From NCBI GenBank assembly GCA_910577235.1, contig CAJTMX010000033.1:1-42413 (forward strand): a stretch of DNA of 42,413 bases, written 5' to 3'. Origin of the DNA: an uncultured Acetatifactor sp. GTDB taxonomy: Bacteria > Bacillota > Clostridia > Lachnospirales > Lachnospiraceae. This document shows, in pieces, positions 1-7,339 of the stretch; position 1 is the stretch's first letter, and the number at the start of each line of letters is the position of its first letter. The position numbers were made by a program, and so were the translations under genes. Under the pieces are notes generated by a model. The model was given only the letters and a program-made list of their open reading frames with translations. It was not told the DNA's origin and did not search any database.

Positions 1-403
1 GCACTAAGCGGCCTGTAGGTACTTTTTGTGTTGTAGAACTGTTAAAGACCCGTGCTGAAAGATACAGTACAAACGGCAGTTCCACGCTTATTGTATTTTG
101 TCGGACATTTGTGTATAATAGAAAAAAATCGGGCATATGAGATTTTCCGGAAAAACAGGAAGAGCGGTCTGTGGCGGCATTATCAGCTCGAGACACGGGA
201 GAAATGGAGGCACCATACTGTGTTCAGAGAGAGTCTGCAAACCGCGGACACGGAGGGACCGGAGGATTTTATCGGCGATTGCGGCGCATGATATGGCCGC
301 ACCAGTGGCTCGGATGGAACCGATCGTTACCGTGAAAAACATTTTGCGGCTGCTAATGGTCGGGCAGAAGGCTGTATAAAAGCCAGAAAGAGAGGACAAA
401 GGC
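1..403. other. Leading intergenic region; no convincing gene
   Basis: This stretch contains a good sigma-A-type promoter (91-119) and then about 280 bases before the esterase start at 404. Open frames on both strands lack ribosome binding sites and look like no family I know. A segment at about 244-277 resembles one at 4197-4255: both have GCGGAC, then GAGGGAC, then GGA(A/G)GATTTTAT. The two may be remnants of one degenerate sequence. A long untranslated leader for the esterase is the other possibility. Confidence 0.5.
91..119 (+). promoter_or_regulatory. Sigma-A-type promoter
   Basis: TTGTAT at 91-96 and a perfect TATAAT at 114-119 are separated by 17 bases. The box and the bases just before it (GCTTATTGTA) recur at the promoter of the gene at 6002. 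It would drive the esterase at 404 through a long leader. Confidence 0.65.
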
Positions 404-1264
404 ATGGAGTATATTTATGAGATGCCGGAGGATATGATGCGGGAGACCGGTCGCCGCGGAGAAGTGAGACGGTTCATGTACGATACCCAGACCTACGATG
501 AAAAGGAAAGCCGCCCGCTGCGCAAGGGCGCATGGGTGTATCTTCCCTGTGGATACGATGGGGGGAAACAGTATGACATTCTGTATCTGCTCCACGGGGG
601 CGGGGTGAACGAGGACTGGTGGCTAAAGACGTTTCCCGACACGGTCTTTATGCTGGACAATATGATGGAGCGGCAGATCTGCCCGCCCTGTATCATTGTA
701 ACCCCCACCTATTACCGGGGGGAGGAAGAGGACAGGAATGCTGAATACATCACTGAACATTTCTGCCATGAGCTGCGCCGGGATCTGATCCCCGCCGTGG
801 AATCGGCATTTGCCACCCATGCCCGGGGAGACGTCAGCGAGGAGGGACTGGTCAGAACGCGCTCGCACAGGGCGTTTGCGGGGCTGTCTCTGGGTTCTAT
901 GACCACCTACCGGGCTGCCCTATACAACAATTTCGACCTGTTCTCCTGGTACGGCCCGTTTTCCGGGTGCTGCGGCCCCAAGGGTGACCGGGACGCAGAG
1001 GTGGAGCGCATTGTCAGCGCGCTGGCGGAAGGGGAGCGCAGAGGACTTAAGCTGGATTATCTGTTCTGCTGTAACGGCGATCAGGACATTGCCTATGCGG
1101 AGCATCGGGAGATTATGGACAGAGCGCTGCCCCGGTGTCCCCAGTTGGTTCCCGGCAAAAACTACGATTTTTATACCATTCCCGGAGGAGTTCACGACAT
1201 GAAAGCCTGGCAACTGGATCTCTACCATGCCCTGCAGGTTTTTTTCCGGGAAAAGCCAGAATGA
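404..1264 (+). CDS. Alpha/beta-hydrolase esterase (esterase D / feruloyl-esterase-like)
   Basis: A 286-residue cytoplasmic hydrolase of the putative esterase family (Pfam Esterase D type), related to the catalytic modules of feruloyl and acetyl-xylan esterases. YLLHGGG at residues 61-67 would form the oxyanion hole. The nucleophile is Ser162 in GLSLGS, the likely acid is Asp226 or Asp228 in CNGDQD, and the histidine is His264 in GGVHDMKAW. No signal peptide is visible, so an intracellular role on small esters or imported oligosaccharides is inferred. AGAGGAC lies upstream of the ATG. The next gene follows after 116 bases. The substrate cannot be read from sequence. Confidence 0.88.
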   Translation: MEYIYEMPEDMMRETGRRGEVRRFMYDTQTYDEKESRPLRKGAWVYLPCGYDGGKQYDILYLLHGGGVNEDWWLKTFPDTVFMLDNMMERQICPPCIIVTPTYYRGEEEDRNAEYITEHFCHELRRDLIPAVESAFATHARGDVSEEGLVRTRSHRAFAGLSLGSMTTYRAALYNNFDLFSWYGPFSGCCGPKGDRDAEVERIVSALAEGERRGLKLDYLFCCNGDQDIAYAEHREIMDRALPRCPQLVPGKNYDFYTIPGGVHDMKAWQLDLYHALQVFFREKPE

Positions 1265-1380
1265 TCCGCAGGCGCGACGGCTATGTAAAGCTGCGCTGCA
1301 TGCATCAGGATGAATTCAGCATATAGATGGCATAGTTCAGGTAAGCGGCAAAGATGCACCACCGGAGATAGGGAGGCGTT

Positions 1381-1797
1381 ATGGCAAAGGATACCCGCTT
1401 GATTAATATCTATCTTAAGATACACAATAAAAGGTCGCTGACCATGGATGATCTGGGTTATCTGGCCGAGTATGACCCGGAGTGTTTTGAGAAGACATGC
1501 AAAAATATTGTCTATAAGATGCCGGAGATAAAATCTATTATGGAACCGGAGATCCCTGCGATTTCGGTGGATATGCCGGAGCCGCAGCTCTATGAGTGGC
1601 AGAGCATAGAAAAGATCCTGGAGAACTTGAAAAGTCTGGAGATACAGGAGTTTCCCGTGGCGGATATCGACACGGACACGGTGAAGAATCTGCTGGGAAA
1701 TCTATATATGGAAATGCTGTTTCCCCATAACGACAAATATGCCTTTGTAAATATGGCAGACAACGGGGATCAGTCTTTGTTTGATAAAAAGATATAG
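1381..1797 (+). CDS. Small acidic protein of unknown function
   Basis: A 138-residue protein with a strong ribosome binding site (GGGAGG a few bases before the ATG). It has no membrane segment, signal peptide or motif that I recognise. The N-terminal third is basic and probably helical (LINIYLKIHNKR, then DDLGYLAEYDPE). The rest is acidic and rich in Pro and Glu, with MPEI, MEPEIP and MPEPQ stretches. It ends 26 bases before the HAD phosphatase and is probably co-transcribed with it. The codon use and ribosome binding site make a real gene likely, but no function can be assigned. Confidence 0.7.
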   Translation: MAKDTRLINIYLKIHNKRSLTMDDLGYLAEYDPECFEKTCKNIVYKMPEIKSIMEPEIPAISVDMPEPQLYEWQSIEKILENLKSLEIQEFPVADIDTDTVKNLLGNLYMEMLFPHNDKYAFVNMADNGDQSLFDKKI

Positions 1798-1823
1798 GAT
1801 TATGGATAAAGGGAGACTACGGA

Positions 1824-2570
1824 ATGAAAGCGATCATCACAGACTTGGACAGAACTTTGCTGCGCACGGACAAGTCCCTGTCGGAGTACACATGCGCGGT
1901 CTTAAAGAGATGCCGTGAAAAGGGCATCCTCCTCATGGCGGCCACGGCCCGTCCGGAAAGGGCCATAGCGGAATATCAGAGACTGATTGGCTTTGACGCG
2001 GTAACGACTTTAAACGGCGCGAGAATCGTTTTACCCGGCAGGGTGGTGGAAAACGGCATTGCGCCCCGCAGCGCAGAGGCTATTTTGCAAAAAGTCATTA
2101 CCATACCCGATGTGATTCTGTCATTGGAGACAGGAGAGGGGCATTTTGCCAATGTTCCCATTCCGGAGTGGAACGCCGCTGTCTTTGCGGGTTTTCCCGC
2201 CATGCCCACGGAAAGCATCCTCTACAAGATCCTGTTGAGCAAGGAGGAGAGTACGATACAGCCGGAAGTGGAAAGGGCATTGACGCCGGATACTTATATG
2301 ACAGTGGCGGAAGGAAAACTGATACAGATCATGAGCGTTGCGGCCACAAAGTGGAACGGGATCAGGGCTATGCTCGATGCGGTGGGAGTCGATCAGAAGG
2401 ACACCGTTTACTTTGGCGATGATAATGACGACATAGAGCCGATCAAAAACTGCGGTATGGGAGTCGCCGTCTCAAATGCCATCGATAAGGTTGCAGACGC
2501 GGCGGATTTTGTGACGGACAGCAATGATCAGGACGGCGTGGCGCGCTATATAGAGAGGAATCTCCTATAG
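1824..2570 (+). CDS. HAD-family phosphatase, Cof type
   Basis: A 248-residue cytoplasmic haloacid-dehalogenase hydrolase of the Cof/YbhA type, which removes phosphate from small metabolites such as sugar phosphates. Motif I is DLDRTLL, with nucleophile Asp7 and acid/base Asp9. Motif II is the Thr of AATAR. The motif III lysine is in TKWNGI and motif IV is GDDNDD near residues 198-203. The stretch between motifs II and III fits a C2 cap domain. The length is slightly below the usual 260-270 residues. GGGAGA precedes the ATG. The substrate is unknown. Confidence 0.9.
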   Translation: MKAIITDLDRTLLRTDKSLSEYTCAVLKRCREKGILLMAATARPERAIAEYQRLIGFDAVTTLNGARIVLPGRVVENGIAPRSAEAILQKVITIPDVILSLETGEGHFANVPIPEWNAAVFAGFPAMPTESILYKILLSKEESTIQPEVERALTPDTYMTVAEGKLIQIMSVAATKWNGIRAMLDAVGVDQKDTVYFGDDNDDIEPIKNCGMGVAVSNAIDKVADAADFVTDSNDQDGVARYIERNLL

Positions 2571-2628
2571 AGCTATCAGGCTACGGAGATGCTTTTGTAA
2601 CGGAAAAGGAATCGGGGGATGAGTGACA

Positions 2629-3549
2629 ATGAGAAAAAAATATCATGTAGGTTTTTTAATTATGGTCTGTATGCTTTCTCTGTTTATGGGATGCAGCGCG
2701 GAATCAGACGGCGGGCAGGATTTGTCTGCCTTATCGGGAGCCTCAGAGGATAGTCAGGAGAACCCCGGCAGTCAGTCTGCCGGTTACATCACGGTGGCGG
2801 AGGCGAAGACCATATCCTTGGATAATGCGGGGCTTGTGGAGGAAGATGTGCGTTTTGTGCGGGTTCATCTGGCCTCCGAGAGCGAGACTCCCTTCTATGA
2901 TCTTGAGTTTATCAGTGTGGATATGGAGTATGATTACAAGGTGGACGCAGCGTCAGGAGAAATTCTCTCCATGAATAGTGAGGCTGGAGATTACAATCTG
3001 GAGAATGTGCCTCAGGGCACGTCTCAGGATGTGACCGCCCAGCCGGAAACGGGAACTGCCCAGTCGGAAACGGGGAATGACGAAGGGCAGTATATTGGTC
3101 TTGAATCGGCGCAAAATATCGCACTGGAACATGCCGGTCAGAAAGAAGAAGAGGTACAGATTCTACACACCAAATTGGAGTATGAAGACAGAGTATGGCA
3201 ATACGAAGTGGAGTTTTATCACCCCGAACTTCATATAGAATATGATTATGATATCGACGCGCTGACCGGCGAGATCCTGTCTTTTGACATGGATACGGAA
3301 TACTCCCCTCAGGGGGCGGGCCATAGCCCGGCGAACGATGGGCAGATTGCCGAGGAGAAGGCAAAGCAGATTGCTTTGGAGTATGCGGATGTGGCAGAAG
3401 AAGATACCCAGCGCATGAAGGTCGAGTTTGACTATGACGATGGACGCTCAAAGTACGAGATAGAGTGGTATGTGGGACGGACGGAGTATTCCTGCGATGT
3501 GGATGCTGTCACCGGAGAAGTGCTTAGTTTTGAGAAAGAGTTTGACTAG
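2629..3549 (+). CDS. Lipoprotein with three PepSY-like domains
   Basis: A predicted surface lipoprotein of 306 residues. The signal peptide ends in lipobox LFMGC with Cys22. After a Ser/Asp-rich linker come three homologous units of about 65 residues, near 45-115, 150-220 and 240-305. Each begins with an EAK- or SAQ-like helix and ends in a D(A/L)xTGEILSF-like strand, the hallmark of PepSY repeats, which are thought to inhibit or regulate peptidases outside the cell. A GTG six bases upstream could also start the frame. I prefer the ATG because the GGGGGAT ribosome binding site is nine bases away from it. The stop shares CTAG with the convergent gene. Confidence 0.85.
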   Translation: MRKKYHVGFLIMVCMLSLFMGCSAESDGGQDLSALSGASEDSQENPGSQSAGYITVAEAKTISLDNAGLVEEDVRFVRVHLASESETPFYDLEFISVDMEYDYKVDAASGEILSMNSEAGDYNLENVPQGTSQDVTAQPETGTAQSETGNDEGQYIGLESAQNIALEHAGQKEEEVQILHTKLEYEDRVWQYEVEFYHPELHIEYDYDIDALTGEILSFDMDTEYSPQGAGHSPANDGQIAEEKAKQIALEYADVAEEDTQRMKVEFDYDDGRSKYEIEWYVGRTEYSCDVDAVTGEVLSFEKEFD

Positions 3550-4052
3550 AAATCAGGCACTTTAAAGATTCCGGCATCCGGCGGGTAATAGGTGAACGCC
3601 AAAAAGCAGACAAATAGAACGCATACCAATACGCACAGAAAAAAAGTATGCGACTCCAGTTTACAGGACACCGTCAACTTATAGAAAATCAGGAAGGCAG
3701 TCAGTACACTTACAATAAAGGTCCCAATATCCAGAATAAAAATATCTTTTCCCAGTATACCGGTATAGGCATAGAACAGTATTGGGACCAGCAATGTGCC
3801 AGTCAGTATCCCCATACAGAGCGCAGAGGTAATACAGGGACAGTCTTCCTTGATCCGGTAGATCATAAACAGCCCGTACAGCAGCATGGGGAAGAATACC
3901 AATTTCATATGTTCCCAAACGGATTCGTTGACCGGTGTGAAAAGCCCAACTATATAATTGTTGCCGGACCACTCATATACGAAATGGGCCAGCGTTCCCG
4001 TGAGGAGAACAAATATGGTTCCGATGACGGTAAATTTTTTTATAGGTTGCAT
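3546..4052 (-). CDS. DUF6512-type membrane protein
   Basis: A 168-residue integral membrane protein with about five hydrophobic helices. It opens with a helix containing GTLAHFVYEW, followed by the motif FTPVNESVWEHMKL. These features are typical of the DUF6512 family of Firmicutes, whose function is unknown. GAGGATTC lies just upstream of the ATG on the minus strand. The gene is convergent with the PepSY lipoprotein, and the two stop codons overlap by four bases, so mutual transcriptional interference is possible. The family name is from memory. Confidence 0.8.
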   Translation of the reverse strand: MQPIKKFTVIGTIFVLLTGTLAHFVYEWSGNNYIVGLFTPVNESVWEHMKLVFFPMLLYGLFMIYRIKEDCPCITSALCMGILTGTLLVPILFYAYTGILGKDIFILDIGTFIVSVLTAFLIFYKLTVSCKLESHTFFLCVLVCVLFVCFLAFTYYPPDAGIFKVPDF

Positions 4053-4448
4053 GAAGAATCCTCATATGTACCGCGTGTTTTTGCGATACCGGATAAACAG
4101 AAAGCAGCGTTCATGAGATAGTATATGCCAGGGGAGATAACTTATGCGCAAATAGAGCTCCCCACTAATAGCCGGGGGGATAAACGGCAAGCGGCGGACG
4201 CAGAGGGACAAGCCCCGGGACAGGGAAAGGGTGCTGGAAGATTTTATGGCCGACTTAACCGCAGGTTGAGTTTCGGGCTTTGCTGTTAAACTTCCCGTGT
4301 ATTGTCAAGTCAGTTCTGTACATGTACAATGGAGGAACAAAAGGCTCGGACGATGCCTAAAGAATCTGCGGACGCTTGCGCCCGGAAATTGCTCTGCGGG
4401 AGATGGCATCGGGAGAGTCGCAGTAGGACACTAATGGGAGGACGGAAT
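4053..4448. other. Divergent intergenic region with a gene-remnant-like tail
   Basis: This region separates the minus-strand DUF6512 gene from the XRE regulator. It holds the regulator's promoter and a palindrome (see 4302-4330). Between 4190 and 4270 one frame reads like the basic C-terminus of a lost gene (RERVLEDFMADLTAG, then stop). Part of it resembles bases 244-277. No intact gene is visible. Confidence 0.4.
4302..4330 (+). promoter_or_regulatory. Promoter with overlapping 12-base palindrome
   Basis: TTGTCA at 4302-4307 and TACAAT at 4325-4330 are 17 bases apart. A perfect palindrome, TGTACATGTACA (4317-4328), overlaps the -10 box. It is a natural operator candidate for the XRE protein encoded 120 bases downstream. 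Autoregulation is inferred. Confidence 0.6.
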
Positions 4449-5687
4449 ATGTTTGACAATATTAAAGCCGGAGAGCAGATCGCGTTGCTGAGAAAAAACA
4501 AAGGACTGACCCAGGAGGATGTGGCCGGGCGGTTGGGCATAAGCCCTCAGGCGGTCAGCAAGTGGGAGAACGGACATACGATGCCTGAACTGTCCATTTT
4601 GGTGGAATTGGCGGAGCTGCTGGACTGCACTGTTGACGGGATTCTATTTCCTGTAGCCCGGCCAGCGGTAAACGCCAATTTTGAACATATACTGTTGCCC
4701 TATGCTCCCATGGCGGATTTCACAGGCAGAAAATGGCCCCGCAGTATGGCGAAACCCGCCGTTCTCTCGGCGCTAAAGCTTTTTATGGGTCTGGAAAAAC
4801 GCAAAGATTCCATGAACAGGCAGATAAACGATGATGCCGAATATATTCTCCAAGCCGCGTTTTCCTGTATCAGTTTCGGGTATTCCTGGGGAGAGACCGA
4901 CGAGGCGTGGAAAAACTGTCTCGGTGTATATGGACTTACCGGGGAGACACATGGCAGAACGGATTGCTCGGAAGAGGAATATATTTCTCTGGCGGTGGAC
5001 AACATTTCCAGCGGATATCCGGTGATCGTCCTTCCGGAAGAATACACCGATGTGATACTGGCAACGGGTTTCTCCCACAGAGGGAAAATACTGAAAGGTA
5101 TATCTTTTCTGGACGGTGATGACGATAAGAATTCCGTCATGTCTTTTGGACAGCTGCAAAGTTTCTCAAAATGGTATGAGCGCAATTCGGACTTACTGCT
5201 CATTAAGCCGTGTCAGGAGACCTATTCTGTGGCTGATAAATGCAGGGAAACCCTGCGAAAAGGATATTCTCTTCTGGGCAATAAAAGCCATCGTTTTGAC
5301 GAGCCGCTTGTGGGATACGGCCTGGTCATATATGATAATTGGTGTGAGGAACTAAGGGAGGAAAACCGGAGGGAGCTTGTGACCATCGAGTGTATGTTTC
5401 CCCATATTTTCATACATTATGAGGGCAAGCTGCGCATAAAAGAGTTTCTTGAGCTTTGTATGCACATTTTGGAAGATGTGGATGAAAAGGCATTTCTGAC
5501 GGCGATATCAAAATACGAGGAAATCCTGACATTCTGTGAAAAATGTATGAACGAGATTTTTCCTAAAACGCCCACCACTGTGGAGGAGGCGACTTCCCAG
5601 CGGCAGGCATACATCGGTATACTGCAAAGATGCAGGGGACTGGAGGAGGAGGCTTTAAGCGCTCTGGAGCCGGTTATGGCCAGGTAG
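4449..5687 (+). CDS. XRE-family regulator with large C-terminal domain
   Basis: A 412-residue protein. Residues 1-65 form a clear Cro/C1-type helix-turn-helix (IALLRKNKGLTQEDVAGRLG, then SPQAVSKWENG). The remainder is not a standard regulator domain. PVIVLPEEYTDVILATGF, a FLDGDDD segment and a late GLVIYDNWCEEL helix recall papain-fold domains of the C39/BtrH type, where a buried small-molecule or acyl site is expected. That match is tentative. An ATG 147 bases upstream is in frame but lies at the promoter; the start at 4449 has GGGAGGA at the right distance. It may sense a ligand through the C-terminal part and repress its own promoter. Confidence 0.8.
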   Translation: MFDNIKAGEQIALLRKNKGLTQEDVAGRLGISPQAVSKWENGHTMPELSILVELAELLDCTVDGILFPVARPAVNANFEHILLPYAPMADFTGRKWPRSMAKPAVLSALKLFMGLEKRKDSMNRQINDDAEYILQAAFSCISFGYSWGETDEAWKNCLGVYGLTGETHGRTDCSEEEYISLAVDNISSGYPVIVLPEEYTDVILATGFSHRGKILKGISFLDGDDDKNSVMSFGQLQSFSKWYERNSDLLLIKPCQETYSVADKCRETLRKGYSLLGNKSHRFDEPLVGYGLVIYDNWCEELREENRRELVTIECMFPHIFIHYEGKLRIKEFLELCMHILEDVDEKAFLTAISKYEEILTFCEKCMNEIFPKTPTTVEEATSQRQAYIGILQRCRGLEEEALSALEPVMAR

Positions 5688-5710
5688 GCAGCCGGCGCGC
5701 GACAGGGGGT

Positions 5711-5929
5711 ATGAAAGAGTTTGCCAAGACCTATAAAAAGAGCGGGGAGCAGGAGCAGATCAGGCACATGGAGGAGGAGATGGCACAGGGCTGCAAGGCG
5801 GCCCTGTGCAGAGACTGTTTTGAACGGGGGAAGAAATATCTCTGCCTGTTCTATGACGATCCTGTGGCTGGCAGGATATACAACCGGATAGGATTTCAGG
5901 AGCTGGGTGAATACGGAATGCTCAGCTGA
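5711..5929 (+). pseudogene. Remnant of a GNAT acetyltransferase (C-terminal part)
   Basis: An open stretch of 72 codons beginning at an ATG with GGGGG directly against it. Its end (LCLFYDDPVAGRIYNRIGFQ, then ELGEY) is the usual C-terminal signature of GNAT N-acetyltransferases. The acetyl-CoA-binding R/Q-x-x-G-x-G/A segment and the N-terminal half are missing, so the enzyme cannot work. It lies 23 bases after the XRE gene. It could be a degraded neighbour or, less likely, a small expressed peptide. Confidence 0.6.
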
Positions 5930-5944
5930 TGGATTTTCTGCTTA

Positions 5945-5973
5945 TTGTACTTTGCGGAGAGAGCATGTATAAT
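5945..5973 (+). promoter_or_regulatory. Sigma-A-type promoter
   Basis: TTGTAC (5945-5950) and a perfect TATAAT (5968-5973) are separated by 17 bases, 29 bases before the start at 6002. The context GCTTATTGTA matches the promoter at 91-119. Confidence 0.75.
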
Positions 5974-6001
5974 GGTATAAGAAGTAAAAACATAGGATGC
6001 C

Positions 6002-6805
6002 ATGCGAGATACCATGAAATGTTTCTGCCGTAAAAAGAGATGGAAAAAGGGAATATTATGCGGTGTGGCTGCTCTGCTGGCAGTCTATTTGTGTTTGTGC
6101 CTTTCCATGCGTCTCACGGCGCGGGATACAGCTCTGGACCCAGAGGAATGTATGCTGTATTATATTGTGAATGTGGACGGCATGAAGGGGCTGGGACACA
6201 GCATCCTGATGCTGGTGGATCAGGATGGCTGCGGGACGGTATACAGTTTTAACGGAATGCAGCGGTCCCTGTGGGAGAGTCTTTTGGGGCAAAGCGGCGT
6301 GGGAAAAATGAGCATGGGTATCATGTCGGCGCAGGAGACAGCCGCCTTTCTGCGGACGGGAGACCTGAAACTGGACGGCGACCAGCTCAGCGGCAATTAT
6401 GATGTGGCGCTTTACAGGCCCATCTCCCCAGAGGAGTACCGCGCCATAGCGGAGCAGGCGGCTCCCTATTGGGAGGCACAGGAGCGGTTTGCGGATCTGT
6501 ACGAAAAATGGGTATACGAGCAGGATGAAGGTAAGAAAGCGGAATATGAGCAGGATCTGGAACAGCTCAGCCGGGAGGAAAGCCTGCCGCTGTATCGGAT
6601 CTATACATACAACTGCGATGATGCGGCCAGAGGGATGGCAGCTCCGGCCGACCCCATATTACAGGAGTATACGCGGCATCTCCGCCGCATGACGCCAAGC
6701 GGCAATCTGAAGGCTTTTGGGAAAATGGCGGAGGATTGGGGTGTTATGACACTGGGCAGACAATCCCTCGCAGAAAGAATAATGATGTTTCTGATGATCC
6801 TGTGA
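6002..6805 (+). CDS. Membrane-anchored protein, possible permuted papain-like (NlpC/P60-type) fold
   Basis: A 267-residue protein. A basic N-terminus (KKRWKKG) and one hydrophobic helix at about 18-37 predict a membrane anchor with the rest outside. VDGMKGLGHSILMLVDQDG, a VYSFNG strand and a later YTYNCDDAARG segment give the order His then Asn-Cys. That is the order in circularly permuted NlpC/P60-like enzymes (LRAT/YiiX type), so the Cys may be a nucleophile. This is inference from motif order only. A second ATG at codon 5 is possible. It has its own promoter. Confidence 0.6.
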   Translation: MRDTMKCFCRKKRWKKGILCGVAALLAVYLCLCLSMRLTARDTALDPEECMLYYIVNVDGMKGLGHSILMLVDQDGCGTVYSFNGMQRSLWESLLGQSGVGKMSMGIMSAQETAAFLRTGDLKLDGDQLSGNYDVALYRPISPEEYRAIAEQAAPYWEAQERFADLYEKWVYEQDEGKKAEYEQDLEQLSREESLPLYRIYTYNCDDAARGMAAPADPILQEYTRHLRRMTPSGNLKAFGKMAEDWGVMTLGRQSLAERIMMFLMIL

Positions 6806-6904
6806 TACTATGCAAAATGCGGATTCCGATGTACTCTTGAACAGGGGACAGCCGGGACTCTGACGAAAAAGGCTCTGACGGGCCACAAAAAGGAGGAGAT
6901 AGAT

Positions 6905-7294
6905 ATGTATGAATTTAAAGAGGAGTTTTTGACGGGAATCGAGATGATCGACAGGGAGCACAGGCGGCTCTTTGAGATCGCCAACGAGTTGTACGAGCTG
7001 AAATGTGAGGAGTTTATCCCCGACAAGTATGACAATATCCGGCATATTCTGGAGGAGCTGCGGGATTATACCCTCACCCATTTCGCGCACGAGGAGGAGT
7101 ATATGCGTTCCATCGGCTACAAAAAGATGTTTACCCAGGTAAGCCAGCACAACGCGCTGAAGGAGACCATCAGCGGCTGGGATCTGGACGCCATCGACGA
7201 GGATCAGGACGAGGCCATCGAGGAGATGCTGCGCCTGGTTACCGAATGGCTGGTAAACCATATTTTGAACGAGGATAAGCTGATTGGAAAATAG
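6905..7294 (+). CDS. Bacteriohemerythrin
   Basis: A 129-residue four-helix protein that binds O2 at a non-heme di-iron site and may serve oxygen sensing or storage in an anaerobe. The ligand positions seen are His19 (DREH), His59 and Glu63 (HFAHEE), His82, and His119 with Asp124 (HILNED). The first His of the usual HxxxH pair, expected at residue 78, is Gln in FTQVSQH. This may weaken or change one iron site. The ribosome binding site AAAGGAGGAG is very strong. No partner domain is present, so it is a single-domain protein. Confidence 0.93.
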   Translation: MYEFKEEFLTGIEMIDREHRRLFEIANELYELKCEEFIPDKYDNIRHILEELRDYTLTHFAHEEEYMRSIGYKKMFTQVSQHNALKETISGWDLDAIDEDQDEAIEEMLRLVTEWLVNHILNEDKLIGK

Positions 7295-7339
7295 GACTGC
7301 TCGCCATTCTGCCTCATGAACCGGAAAGGAGAGAACAAT

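Noticed and set aside
52..379. Small open frames before the esterase
   Set aside because: There is no ribosome binding site and the products show no protein-like pattern; the region is better read as a leader or decayed sequence.
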